A stretch of DNA of 64,000 nucleotides, taken from assembly GCF_038181555.1 (NCBI RefSeq), contig NZ_JBBWUA010000004.1:1-64000 (forward strand), given 5' to 3'. Source of the stretch: Desulfitobacterium sp038181555. Its GTDB lineage: Bacteria > Bacillota > Desulfitobacteriia > Desulfitobacteriales > Desulfitobacteriaceae. Shown in pieces: positions 1 to 7,770 of this stretch. Positions within the stretch are counted from its first letter, which is position 1; every line of letters begins with the position of its first letter. The position numbers and the translations under genes are program-made. The notes under the pieces were generated by a model. That model was not told the DNA's origin, ran no database searches, and saw nothing but the letters and a program-made list of their open reading frames with translations.

Positions 1-47
1 TATCGAGTCATAAAAGCTGATAATTTAACATATTTTTGAGCACTTTT

Positions 48-68
48 CTTTCACCCAATGGGTGAAAG
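48..68. repeat. Near-perfect palindrome at the window edge
   Basis: The arms CTTTCACCCA and TGGGTGAAAG are exact reverse complements around a single A. The symmetry suits a regulator dimer site or a short RNA hairpin. No T-tract follows, so it is not a convincing terminator. It lies about 110 bases before the first gene. No family of operator was recognised. Confidence 0.5.
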
Positions 69-179
69 CTGAATTTCGAAGGAACGCATATTTATCAAGG
101 CTTTGATTATGCTTTTTGAAGTACTGACGTAGAATCTAGGAAGAAGGCAGATCTTACCCTAAATTTGGGGGGAGTGACC

Positions 180-797
180 ATGGATGTACAGGGAATAGAG
201 GGGAAGTCTCGTCCCGGTGAAGTGGTCAACGGCATCTATGAATGGGGGGGCCAAAAGAGCGCCAAGGATCCAAAGTTTTCGTATCAAACGAATGGGGATA
301 CTACACGGATTCGTTTTGATTCTGAAAAAAGAACCAGTACCGGTGACAGCAAACTGCAGCTGAACCTTTCTGATTATGTGCTCTATGAAGGTATAAAACT
401 AAATGCCGGAGTTGTCAGCGGAACTATGGATTTCAGCCGACTACGGATTGAAGATTTAGAGATCAATACGGGAGCTAGTGAAATCGAGCTGAGGTTTGGC
501 GATACCGGTGTCGCAACAAAGGTCGATCTTAGTACAGGAGCTACCGATCTGAACCTTATAGTTCCTGAGAATGTGGGCTTGAAAATTGATATGAACGGGA
601 TTGCCAGTGAAACAAATTTTGCCGGGGATGGTCTTATCCTAAATTCTAAAGATTGGGTAAGCCCGAATTATCATGAAGCTCAAACTAAACTTGAGTTTGA
701 TATCTCCATGGCTGCCGGAAAAGTTAACTTAGAGCGCGTTGTATCATCAGGAGATTCGTCTAAAGATGCTCAATCTACACAAACTAAAACCTGGTAA
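180..797 (+). CDS. Toast-rack / LiaF-like beta-repeat protein, possibly 5'-truncated
   Basis: A 205-residue protein made almost entirely of short alternating beta-strand motifs (for example LEINTGASEIELRFGD and VDLSTGATDLNLIVP). These resemble the toast-rack/DUF4097 or LiaF C-terminal domain found in cell-envelope stress proteins. The ATG start is chosen because GGGGGGAG lies five bases upstream. However, the reading frame upstream of it still encodes a typical strand (KADLTLNLGG) and is closed by a TGA at 117-119. In relatives this domain normally follows membrane helices, which are absent here. The gene may therefore be a decayed C-terminal remnant, or a genuine soluble single-domain protein. 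Function unknown; the family call is moderately sure. Confidence 0.55.
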   Translation: MDVQGIEGKSRPGEVVNGIYEWGGQKSAKDPKFSYQTNGDTTRIRFDSEKRTSTGDSKLQLNLSDYVLYEGIKLNAGVVSGTMDFSRLRIEDLEINTGASEIELRFGDTGVATKVDLSTGATDLNLIVPENVGLKIDMNGIASETNFAGDGLILNSKDWVSPNYHEAQTKLEFDISMAAGKVNLERVVSSGDSSKDAQSTQTKTW

Positions 798-835
798 GAG
801 ATCAGCCCCATAGAGTTAATGTAATGGGTCTAAAT

Positions 836-875
836 AGCCCCTCGTTCCCAACAATCCTGATGGAAACGAGGGGCT
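836..875. terminator. Bidirectional terminator between convergent genes
   Basis: AGCCCCTCGTT pairs with AACGAGGGGCT across a 18-base loop. It sits between the plus-strand toast-rack gene and the minus-strand speD, where a shared terminator is expected. The flanking T content is modest on both sides. Confidence 0.7.
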
Positions 876-902
876 TAACTCTGCTCTATCGTAACTTATG
901 TC

Positions 903-1733
903 TTAAATTCTTGGCATGTTTTTGCCATAAAAAATCTCAGACATTTCCTTTTTAAGCTTGAGCTTGATTTTGCGCTTATCACCGATGGAAAGCTCTTTTT
1001 TTGCTGTGCCGAAGAGGTAGTTGTCCAGATCGAAGTCCTTGATAATCATTTTAGTATGGAAGATATTTTCCTGAAAGACTGTGACATCGATCATTTGGTA
1101 AATATCTCGATATTTCCGGTTGATGTAATTTTGGATAGAATTAATCTTATGATCAATGAAAACCTTTCTTCCATCTACATCACGAGTGAATCCGCGAACT
1201 CGATAGTCGGCGACAACGATATCCGGCCCAAAGCTCTCAATCAGAAAATTAAGGGCCTTCAGTGGGGAAATCTGTCCGCAGGTGGAGACATCAATATCGG
1301 CTCGGAAAGTGGATATTCCACCGTGGGGATGGCTTTCAGGATAGGTATGCACTGTAATATGGCTTTTATCTAAGTGAGCAACCACGGCGTCGGGTAGAGG
1401 TCCCTCTTTGTCCGTATAATTGCGTTCGGAGGGATTATCGTCCGAATGCTCAGGATCCATATGTTCTTCCGCAATGAGCATCGTCACGCTAGCCCCTTGG
1501 GGATCATAGTCTTGCTTGGCAATATTTAAAATCGTGGCTCCGACGATACGGGCTACCTCTGTGACGATATTGGTTAGTCTCTCAGCATTGTATTCCTCAT
1601 CAATATATTGGATGTAGGCATCGCGATGTTCTGGCGTTTTAGCGTAGCATATATCATACATATTAAAGCTCAAAGTTTTGGTAAGATTATTAAACCCATA
1701 AAGCTTTAGTCTTTTTATCGGTCTTACTTCCAA
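903..1733 (-). CDS. speD: S-adenosylmethionine decarboxylase proenzyme (E. coli type)
   Basis: A 276-residue proenzyme that self-cleaves to give a pyruvoyl cofactor and makes decarboxylated SAM, the aminopropyl donor for spermidine. The motif LDKSHITVHTYPESHPHGG matches the E. coli-type processing site, where the serine of Lys-Ser-His becomes the pyruvoyl group. Length is close to that of E. coli SpeD (264) and far from the 120-130 residue Bacillus/Thermotoga form. The start is a TTG, with GGGAGG nine bases upstream. No spermidine synthase gene is adjacent, so the gene stands alone here. Confidence 0.93.
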   Translation of the reverse strand: MEVRPIKRLKLYGFNNLTKTLSFNMYDICYAKTPEHRDAYIQYIDEEYNAERLTNIVTEVARIVGATILNIAKQDYDPQGASVTMLIAEEHMDPEHSDDNPSERNYTDKEGPLPDAVVAHLDKSHITVHTYPESHPHGGISTFRADIDVSTCGQISPLKALNFLIESFGPDIVVADYRVRGFTRDVDGRKVFIDHKINSIQNYINRKYRDIYQMIDVTVFQENIFHTKMIIKDFDLDNYLFGTAKKELSIGDKRKIKLKLKKEMSEIFYGKNMPRI

Positions 1734-2017
1734 TCTCTACTTCCTCCCAACAGCTTTTAATGGTACTTTCCCTTGAAAACCTCCGAATTATTCCTGATTC
1801 AATAGTATATGATGGGGCTATACGCTTTGGCTTTTGAGAAAAAAGAAGGATAATCCTCTTATAAGAAAGAATAGATACCACAAGATTTTTCATATAAGGA
1901 TACTATAATACAAGTTTCTTTCTGAGGCTAGCATTATTATTTAATATTTCCTGTGCTATTGAAGATAATAGGATAGGACAGGAGCTGGAAATGAGTTTAG
2001 GAATAAAGGAGGAAAAT

Positions 2018-2614
2018 ATGATGTCTCACCAACTTCCGGAACTACCCTATGCCTACAATGCCCTAGAGCCTTTTTATGACGAGGCCACTGTACGCCTTCA
2101 TCATGACGCCCATCACAAAACCTATGTGGATGGGCTAAACAATGCGGAGGCAAAGCTTGCGGAAGCTCGCGAAAAAGGAGATTTCTCCTTAGTGAAGCAT
2201 TGGGAAAGAGAATTAGCCTTCCATGGTTCCGGTCACTTACTGCACACCCTTTTTTGGATGAACATGAGTCCCCAAGGTGGAGGAGCTCCGAGCGACATGT
2301 TAGCAGCGAGGATTAATCAAGATTTTAGTTCTTTTGAGAGTTTCAAGAAACAATTCTCAGCGGCCGCTGTAGCCGTTGAAGGTTCAGGTTGGGCGGTCCT
2401 TGTCTGGAATGCAGAATTCCAGAGGCTAGAGATATTACAAGCGGAAAAACACCAAAACCTCACCCAATGGGGCGTGACCCCACTTTTGACGGTGGATGTT
2501 TGGGAGCATGCTTATTATCTTAGATACCAGAATAAGCGAGCAGCTTGGGTAGAAGCCTGGTGGAATCTTGTCAATTGGATGGATGTAGCTGAACGGTTTG
2601 CTAAGGTGAGATGA
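2018..2614 (+). CDS. sodA: Superoxide dismutase, Fe/Mn family
   Basis: A 198-residue cytoplasmic superoxide dismutase. Metal ligands are visible: the first His in LHHDAHHKTYV, the His in GSGHLLHTLFW, and Asp and His in TVDVWEHAYYLRYQN. A glutamine in the C-terminal half (EKHQNLTQWG) is the position usually used by Mn enzymes, so Mn is favoured but not proven. An in-frame ATG lies nine codons upstream, but AAAGGAGG stands directly before the tandem ATG-ATG used here. The gene is monocistronic, with a strong terminator. It fits an anaerobe that meets oxygen transiently, as do the cyd genes in this window. Confidence 0.95.
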   Translation: MMSHQLPELPYAYNALEPFYDEATVRLHHDAHHKTYVDGLNNAEAKLAEAREKGDFSLVKHWERELAFHGSGHLLHTLFWMNMSPQGGGAPSDMLAARINQDFSSFESFKKQFSAAAVAVEGSGWAVLVWNAEFQRLEILQAEKHQNLTQWGVTPLLTVDVWEHAYYLRYQNKRAAWVEAWWNLVNWMDVAERFAKVR

Positions 2615-2632
2615 ATTATCTCGCTTTGACTC

Positions 2633-2688
2633 AAAAATAGAAAGGGCCAGACACTTCAGGAGACTGAAGAGGCACCTTTCTATTTTTT
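2633..2688 (+). terminator. Rho-independent terminator of sodA
   Basis: AAAAATAGAAAGG pairs with CCTTTCTATTTTT, with an internal smaller hairpin (CTTCAG/CTGAAG) in the loop. A T-run ends the structure. Confidence 0.88.
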
Positions 2689-2857
2689 AATTCGAGTTTA
2701 AAACCAATGTTTTGGGCAGCCAAGATAATTAGATTCTATTAGTACAAAGTCAAATTGCTGTTAATAATATGTTAAGGTAGCCTAAAGATTTATCGTTGAC
2801 TAGCATTTTTGCAGAAAACTAATTTTATGCTCTATTATTACTGGATAATCAATCAAC

Positions 2858-2909
2858 TTAACCTTAACTTAACCTTAACTTCATTTTACCTTAACATGAT
2901 CCGGATAAT
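2858..2909 (+). promoter_or_regulatory. Pho box and -10 of the phosphate response regulator gene
   Basis: Four 11-base units follow one another without gaps: TTAACCTTAAC, TTAACCTTAAC, TTCATTTTACC and TTAACATGATC. This is the 11-bp spacing of TT(A/T)ACA half-sites that PhoP dimers bind in Bacillus. A GATAAT -10 candidate lies at 2904-2909, and no good -35 is present, as expected for an activator-dependent promoter. It implies phosphate-starvation autoregulation of the downstream regulator. The spacing is read directly; PhoP binding is inferred. Confidence 0.8.
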
Positions 2910-2969
2910 ATGAGAGTATAGAAAATTATAGAAGTTTTGCGCTACTAAGGGATGCTAGTGGAGGATGTC

Positions 2970-3674
2970 ATGGTGAAAATTTTGCTTGTCGAAGATGATG
3001 TGATGATTCAAGAGCTTGTCACTTTTAATCTTGAACGGGAAGGGTACACCGTAGAGACCGTTGATGAGGGGAAAAGTGCCTTGGAGTTTCTGAAAAAGGA
3101 GAAACCCGATTTGATTCTCTTGGATGTTATGCTATCTGAATTAGACGGCTTTGAAGTATGTAAGGCTATTCGAGCAAATACCGAGACGGCAAACCTACCC
3201 ATTATTATGCTAAGTGCACGTGATGAAATAGCTGATAAAGTAGTTGGTTTAGAGCTGGGGGCCGATGATTATATCACCAAACCATTCAGCCCCCGGGAAT
3301 TGTTAGCGCGCATCAAAGCACGGATGCGAGAGGAAAAGCGAAATTCCGTTCCTGAACCGGTTTCACTTACTTGGGGAGACCTGGAAATTTGGCCGGAAAG
3401 CTATTTGGTAACGATTAGAGGAGAATATGTAACACTTACAGGAAAGGAATTTGAGCTGCTTCATCTCTTTATGAAACGCCCTAATCAAGTTTTCAACCGC
3501 GAGTATCTGTTGCAGAAGGTTTGGGGATATACTATAAGTGGAGATACGAGAACCGTCGATGTCCATATTAGTAACCTGAGGAGTAAGCTTAAAGGCGTTA
3601 CACCTATTATTGAGTCTGTACGAGGTGTAGGGTATCGTTTAGCAGTTAGCCCAACGAAGACTAAAAATTGCTAA
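2970..3674 (+). CDS. phoB: OmpR/PhoB-family response regulator (phosphate response)
   Basis: A 234-residue regulator with an N-terminal receiver (acidic pocket EDD, phospho-acceptor Asp in LILLDVMLSELDG, conserved Lys in ITKPFSPREL) and a C-terminal winged helix (LTGKEFELLHLFMKRPNQVF; the recognition region ends GVGYRL). Context names it: it is preceded by a Pho box and followed by phoU and pstSCAB, so it is the likely PhoB/PhoP that switches on phosphate uptake. The start is set by GGAGG nine bases upstream; an in-frame ATG at 2952 lacks a ribosome site. No partner kinase PhoR is encoded next to it, which is unusual. Confidence 0.88.
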   Translation: MVKILLVEDDVMIQELVTFNLEREGYTVETVDEGKSALEFLKKEKPDLILLDVMLSELDGFEVCKAIRANTETANLPIIMLSARDEIADKVVGLELGADDYITKPFSPRELLARIKARMREEKRNSVPEPVSLTWGDLEIWPESYLVTIRGEYVTLTGKEFELLHLFMKRPNQVFNREYLLQKVWGYTISGDTRTVDVHISNLRSKLKGVTPIIESVRGVGYRLAVSPTKTKNC

Positions 3675-3737
3675 TGTTTACAACCTAATAATAAATAGAA
3701 TCAAGGCCTTATATTGGTGTAAATCTATGTTATAATA

Positions 3738-3776
3738 TATTTCAATTATTATGTATTTCAATTATTAGGTATTTCC
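3738..3776. repeat. Tandem 16-bp A/T-rich repeat upstream of phoU
   Basis: The unit TATTTCAATTATTATG is repeated as TATTTCAATTATTAGG and then partially as TATTTCC. It overlaps the region just after a TATAAT at 3731-3736, so it may lie in the phoU promoter or leader. No known regulator site was recognised. Confidence 0.5.
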
Positions 3777-3913
3777 ACAAAGTACATAAACTCTATTTGA
3801 CTAAAAACTAAATAGAGAGCATTTTATGATATAAGCATAGTATGAATTGTACTTATATACGGTTCGAAAACTTGTTGTCAGGGAACAGTACTTAATCAAA
3901 GGAGGAGCATAAA

Positions 3914-4573
3914 TTGAGTAATCGGAATGTATTTGATAATTCATTGGAAGAGCTCAACCAAAAAGTATTTAAATTAGGCAAAATAGTAAATTCTCGGGTG
4001 GATGCTTCTATGCAATCTTTGGTTAAACAGGATTTGGAACTTGCCAATCAAGTGGCAACAGGCGATTTGGAAGTCAACGAACTTCAATCAAAAATCGAAG
4101 AAAGTTGTATGCTCTTGATTGCAACCCAACAACCCATGGCTAAGGATTTGCGCAAAATTGTTGCTGCCTTTAAACTTTCTATTAATTTGGAGAGAATTGG
4201 CGATTTAGCTGTTGATATAGCAAAACATACGATTCGTACGGGAGAGCAAAAAGCTCTAAAGCCTTTGGTTGATTTGCCAAGAATGGCGGATATTGTCCAA
4301 CAGATGGTTGTTTTAGGAATTGAAGCTTATAAAATGGAAGACCCAGAAGCTGCTAAAGCTATGGCTCAAATGGATGACGAGGTGGATCATCTCTATGCTC
4401 AAGTCTTCCGCGAATTGCTCGTATTTATGATGGAAGATCCGAAAACGATCAGTCAAGCCACTTACCTTATTTTCGTTGGTCGTTTTCTCGAAAGAATGGG
4501 AGATTATTGCACCAACATTGCTGAAGAGGTCGTATACGTGGAAACAGGAAAGAGGTCAGATCTTAATCTTTAA
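3914..4573 (+). CDS. phoU: Phosphate-specific transport system accessory protein PhoU
   Basis: A 219-residue all-helical protein with two tandem three-helix bundles. Each half carries the PhoU metal-binding motif: LERIGDLAVDIAK in the first and LERMGDYCTNIAEE in the second. PhoU links PstB transport status to the phosphate sensor and keeps the regulon off when phosphate is plentiful. The start is TTG with AAAGGAGG eight bases before it. It has its own leader and is followed by a hairpin, so it is likely transcribed separately. Position is odd: phoU usually ends a pstSCAB-phoU operon, whereas here it lies upstream of pstS. Confidence 0.95.
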   Translation: MSNRNVFDNSLEELNQKVFKLGKIVNSRVDASMQSLVKQDLELANQVATGDLEVNELQSKIEESCMLLIATQQPMAKDLRKIVAAFKLSINLERIGDLAVDIAKHTIRTGEQKALKPLVDLPRMADIVQQMVVLGIEAYKMEDPEAAKAMAQMDDEVDHLYAQVFRELLVFMMEDPKTISQATYLIFVGRFLERMGDYCTNIAEEVVYVETGKRSDLNL

Positions 4574-4611
4574 AATTTGATTTTTTCAGTGGAACACATT
4601 AATAGTCAAGT

Positions 4612-4653
4612 AAGAAGAGCTAAGCTTTTGTATGAAAGCATTAGCTCTTCTTC
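4612..4653 (+). terminator. Long hairpin after phoU
   Basis: AAGAAGAGCTAA and TTAGCTCTTCTT pair, extended inwards by GCTTT/AAAGC with one bulged base. The T-tract that follows is weak (CTTATTTG), so termination is probable rather than certain. Confidence 0.65.
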
Positions 4654-4734
4654 TTATTTGATAGAAAATATAAGATTTATAAAGCTAATTACAGTATTCT
4701 ATAATTCTAATAAGCAAGTAAAATAAAAAAACTA

Positions 4735-4772
4735 CCGCTAAAGCGGCAGCGATGCGAGGAAATTTCCTCATC
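4735..4772 (+). other. Two small adjacent hairpins of unknown role
   Basis: CCGCT/AGCGG (4735-4746) and GAGGAAA/TTTCCTC (4756-4769, extended by GATG/CATC) lie in the 440-base gap between phoU and the chemoreceptor fragment. They look like a compact structured leader, but consensus features of the c-di-GMP, SAM, TPP and cobalamin riboswitches were not found here. Confidence 0.35.
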
Positions 4773-4848
4773 TATAAAAAAGTAAGAAGGATGTTGTGAT
4801 TTCCAATATAACAGAAGAATGTTAAGACTGTATATTATGTTTGTTAGA

Positions 4849-4899
4849 GTTACGTTAATTTACATTAAGTTTACAATTAACAAGCGGAGTACTTACAAT
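4849..4899 (+). promoter_or_regulatory. Pho box and -10 before the chemoreceptor fragment
   Basis: Three 11-base units are in register: GTTACGTTAAT, TTACATTAAGT and TTACAATTAAC, carrying TTACA-like half-sites. A TACAAT -10 candidate is at 4894-4899, 23 bases after the start of the last unit. That geometry is close to the one before pstS. The promoter points at the truncated chemoreceptor gene, not directly at pstS, which has its own box. Binding by the adjacent regulator is inferred. Confidence 0.65.
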
Positions 4900-4931
4900 C
4901 CAATGGTAAAATCACAAAAGATTTTTCTTTT

Positions 4932-4966
4932 AACCAATTCCCTTAGTTAGGCTAAGGGAATTGGTT
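4932..4966. other. Perfect 15-bp inverted repeat in the leader
   Basis: AACCAATTCCCTTAG and CTAAGGGAATTGGTT are exact reverse complements around a five-base loop. No T-run follows on either strand, so a simple terminator is unlikely. It stands between the Pho box and the ribosome site of the chemoreceptor fragment and could act as an mRNA stabiliser or regulatory hairpin. Confidence 0.6.
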
Positions 4967-5017
4967 ATTACATCAAGATTCATATGGATTCATTTTAATT
5001 GTAGGAGGAATCATAGC

Positions 5018-5422
5018 TTGAAATTGAGTAACAGAAAGATTGTCGAAAATCTTAATAAAGACCATATCGAAGCCGTTCAGACCATGGAAAACCTAGTGGG
5101 AATAAACATAAAACAAGTCGAAAGTGTTGTGCAAACTAAGGATAAATACCTTGAAATTGCCAAAGCTATAACCGCCACTGAAGATAAAGTTAAATTATCT
5201 AATGAATCAAGCTTGAAGATGGATGAAATGCGCTTAGAGGTAGAAGACAGACTACAAAGGGTTGTAAACATATCTGAAGAAAACTCGCACGGCATCGGTG
5301 AAGTATCCATGTCAATGGAAGAGCAGGCGGCTTCAGTACAGCAAATAACAAAAGCGTGCGAGATGCTAGATGAATTAGCACGCGATCTTCAGGTGCTCGT
5401 TGGGCGTTTTCAAATTGCCTAA
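5018..5422 (+). CDS. Orphan C-terminal fragment of a methyl-accepting chemotaxis protein
   Basis: A 134-residue, almost wholly helical protein that matches only the C-terminal limb of a chemoreceptor signalling hairpin (SSLKMDEMRLEVEDRLQRV, EENSHGIGEVSMSMEEQAAS, ending DELARDLQVLVGRF). Sensor domain, membrane helices, HAMP and the conserved hairpin tip that contacts CheA/CheW are absent. Yet it has a GGAGGAA site ten bases before a TTG start and a Pho-box promoter upstream, so it may be expressed. It could be the relic of a deletion, or a small coiled-coil adaptor. It sits between phoU and pstS. Family call is sure; function is unknown. Confidence 0.7.
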   Translation: MKLSNRKIVENLNKDHIEAVQTMENLVGINIKQVESVVQTKDKYLEIAKAITATEDKVKLSNESSLKMDEMRLEVEDRLQRVVNISEENSHGIGEVSMSMEEQAASVQQITKACEMLDELARDLQVLVGRFQIA

Positions 5423-5449
5423 AGGCTAAATTATTTGGTGATTTAAATA

Positions 5450-5503
5450 TTAACCTAAACTTTACAATAAGTTAACCTGCAAAAAACAATAGCAGTTTAT
5501 ACT
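5450..5503 (+). promoter_or_regulatory. Pho box and -10 of the pst operon
   Basis: Three contiguous 11-base units, TTAACCTAAAC, TTTACAATAAG and TTAACCTGCAA, are followed by TATACT at 5498-5503. This is the expected PhoP-activated promoter layout. The rest of the 330-base gap up to pstS is a long untranslated leader in which no gene was seen; TTGACA at 5704-5709 could belong to a second, weaker promoter. Confidence 0.78.
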
Positions 5504-5752
5504 TTGATTATGCAAAGGGTTGTATATTTTCTATTTACATATACAAAACTTCGTTTGCTGAAAGTTCCAAGGTACAGTCTCGAAATATAAAGGGGGTAGT
5601 CAGTAACTGGAAGAGGTTAAGTGGAAGGTATCTATTTGTCTAGCCAAAGAAAGATTATTTTTAGATTGTTCAATGATAGTCGAATCAGAAAGTAGATAAA
5701 TTAGTTTGACATTATACTAGAATTATATTTTAAATTTTAGGAGGGTTTATTA

Positions 5753-6754
5753 ATGTTCAATAAGAAAGTTATTGCGGCAATTGTTAGCTTAGGCCTGGTT
5801 TTTAGTTTAGCCGGATGCGGAAAAACTGAAGCTCCTAAGGATCAAACTGGAGCCAATAATCAAGCGCAAGCCGAAAAATTAAGTGGTAGCGTTATCGTCG
5901 ACGGTTCCGGCACCGTATATCCCCTTATGGCTCATATTGCTGAAAATTATATGACCGAAAAGCAACCGGATGTCAGTGTTCAAGTTGGACGCGCAGGATC
6001 CAGTGCTGGATTTAAAAAGTTCATCCCCGGCGAAACTGACCTGTCTGATGCATCCAGAAAAATTAAAGGTTCTGAAGTAGAAGAACTCAAAGCTAAAGGT
6101 CTGGAAATGGGCGCCAATGTTATGGAAGTCAAACTCGCTTATGACGGACTGACCGTTGTAATCAACAAAGATAACACTTGGGCAAAAGAAATGACTAAAG
6201 ACGAAGTTATTAAGATGTTTACTTCTAAAGCAGTAAAAGCAGATGACAAAGTTCTTTGGTCTGATATTCGTACCGATTGGCCGAAAGAAGAAGTTAAATT
6301 CTATGGACCAAACGAAAATCATGGAACCTATGAATTCTTCTATGAAAACATCCTCGAGAAAAAAGACCTTGTTGGTTCCGTTAACTTACAACAAGAATAC
6401 TCTACCTTGGTTGACTTAGTATCACAAGACAAAAACGCCATTGCTTTCTTTGGCTATGGATACTATGCTAGCAACACCGATAAATTACAAGCTGTAGCAA
6501 TTGATTTTGGTAAAGGTGCGGTTGTTCCTGGACTAGAAACTATTGGTGAAGACCTTGGTTATGCAGGATTTACAAGAATTGTTTATACCTACTTGAACCT
6601 GAACTTTGCTAAAGAAAAACCACAAGTCCTCGATTTTGCTAAATTCGTAGTTTCCCCGGAAGGCGCTGCAAAATTAGCTGCAGATAACGGATTTGCTCCC
6701 CTACCTGAATCAGTTTATGCAGAGTACACCGCAGCTTTAGAGGCAGTTAAGTAA
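5753..6754 (+). CDS. pstS: Phosphate ABC transporter substrate-binding lipoprotein
   Basis: A 333-residue lipoprotein: signal peptide with lipobox LAGC (Cys22) and a Thr/Asn/Gln-rich tether, then a type II periplasmic-binding fold. Phosphate-contact segments are recognisable: VDGSGTVYPL near the N-terminus, GRAGSSAGFKKF, and a C-terminal FVVSPEGAAKLAADNGFAPL. It captures phosphate outside the membrane and delivers it to PstCA. GGAGGG lies ten bases before the ATG. It leads pstCAB but is separated from pstC by a hairpin, which would allow more binding protein than permease to be made. Confidence 0.95.
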   Translation: MFNKKVIAAIVSLGLVFSLAGCGKTEAPKDQTGANNQAQAEKLSGSVIVDGSGTVYPLMAHIAENYMTEKQPDVSVQVGRAGSSAGFKKFIPGETDLSDASRKIKGSEVEELKAKGLEMGANVMEVKLAYDGLTVVINKDNTWAKEMTKDEVIKMFTSKAVKADDKVLWSDIRTDWPKEEVKFYGPNENHGTYEFFYENILEKKDLVGSVNLQQEYSTLVDLVSQDKNAIAFFGYGYYASNTDKLQAVAIDFGKGAVVPGLETIGEDLGYAGFTRIVYTYLNLNFAKEKPQVLDFAKFVVSPEGAAKLAADNGFAPLPESVYAEYTAALEAVK

Positions 6755-6772
6755 ACAACTTTTATTTTAGGG

Positions 6773-6816
6773 TTTTAGGGTGGGAATTCAATTAAAATCC
6801 CATCCTAAAATTTGTG
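6773..6816 (+). terminator. Attenuating hairpin between pstS and pstC
   Basis: TTTTAGGGTGGGA pairs with TCCCATCCTAAAA (one G-T pair) and is followed by TTTGTGTTT. It lies in the only sizeable gap of the operon. Partial termination or 3'-end protection of pstS mRNA is the usual interpretation. Confidence 0.72.
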
Positions 6817-6846
6817 TTTACAGAAGAATGTCGCAGAGGTGAAGAT

Positions 6847-7770
6847 ATGGATGATAAAATAAAGGTAAGAGATATAATCCGTAAGAACATTTCAACAAAA
6901 AGGCAGACTTCCGACAAAGTCATGCCGAGCTTCTTTTTGTTAATGGCTTCAGTATCGGTTATAACCACTCTTGGCATTATCGCGGTCTTGGTCGTGGATG
7001 CCTCGAAATTTTTCAGTGCAGTTCCCTTAGCGGAGGTATTTAGCACAAAATTAGCTCCCCTAAGTGCAAACCCTTCCTATGGTATATTGCCTTTGATAAC
7101 CGGAACCCTAATGACGACAATCATTGCCATGATCGTTGCTGTACCGATCGGGCTTGGAGCAGCGATTTACTTAAGTCAATTTGCCTCAGCTAGGTTGCGC
7201 AGATTTTTGAAACCTATGATGGAGATTCTAGCGGGTATTCCAACCATCGTGTATGGTTTTTTTGCCTATTCTTTTGTAACTCCGTTGCTGATGAATGTGA
7301 TTCCATCTCTCCAAGCTAAAAACGCTTTGAGCCCGGGAATTGTCATGGGAATTATGATTATTCCTATGGTAGCTTCCTTGTCAGAGGATGCGATGAATTC
7401 AGTGCCGGAGATCATGCGGGAAGGTGCACTGGGTTTGGGATCAACAAAGCTGGAAACGACTTTCAATGTTGTTATACCTGCCGCTATCTCTGGAATTATG
7501 GCTTCCGTTGTCTTGGGGATATCGAGAGCAATCGGCGAGACCATGATTGTTACCATTGCGAGTGGAAGCTCTAAGAATTTTACCCTTGATATAACTCAAT
7601 CTATGCAGACCATGACCGCTTACATTGTCGAATTTACGAGCGGAGACGCAGGTAGCGGAACACTAGGGTACTACAGTCTCTATGCCGTGGGATTATTGCT
7701 ATTTGTCTTTACCTTGCTGATTAACCTTCTAGCCCAGTATATATCCCGTAAATACAGAGAGGTGTATTGA
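6847..7770 (+). CDS. pstC: Phosphate ABC transporter permease PstC
   Basis: A 307-residue inner-membrane permease with six predicted membrane segments. It carries the cytoplasmic EAA-type loop (EIMREGALGLGSTKLETTFNVVIPAA) that docks on PstB, and the PstC-typical AIYLSQFA and ILAGIPTIVYGFFAY motifs. The ATG is chosen because GAGGTGAAG precedes it; a GTG 33 bases upstream has no site. The stop overlaps the start of pstA, implying translational coupling and one-to-one assembly. Confidence 0.95.
   Translation: MDDKIKVRDIIRKNISTKRQTSDKVMPSFFLLMASVSVITTLGIIAVLVVDASKFFSAVPLAEVFSTKLAPLSANPSYGILPLITGTLMTTIIAMIVAVPIGLGAAIYLSQFASARLRRFLKPMMEILAGIPTIVYGFFAYSFVTPLLMNVIPSLQAKNALSPGIVMGIMIIPMVASLSEDAMNSVPEIMREGALGLGSTKLETTFNVVIPAAISGIMASVVLGISRAIGETMIVTIASGSSKNFTLDITQSMQTMTAYIVEFTSGDAGSGTLGYYSLYAVGLLLFVFTLLINLLAQYISRKYREVY

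Noticed and set aside
1056..1373. Open frame of about 105 codons on the plus strand within speD
   Set aside because: It is antisense to a clearly coding gene with catalytic motifs, has no ribosome site and no recognisable domain.
4731..4790. Cyclic-di-GMP riboswitch upstream of the chemoreceptor fragment
   Set aside because: Chemoreceptor genes often have one, but the conserved aptamer core and tetraloop receptor could not be found.
5879..6322. Minus-strand open frame of 147 codons inside pstS
   Set aside because: Phe/Cys/His-rich composition typical of the complement of a real gene, and no start signal.
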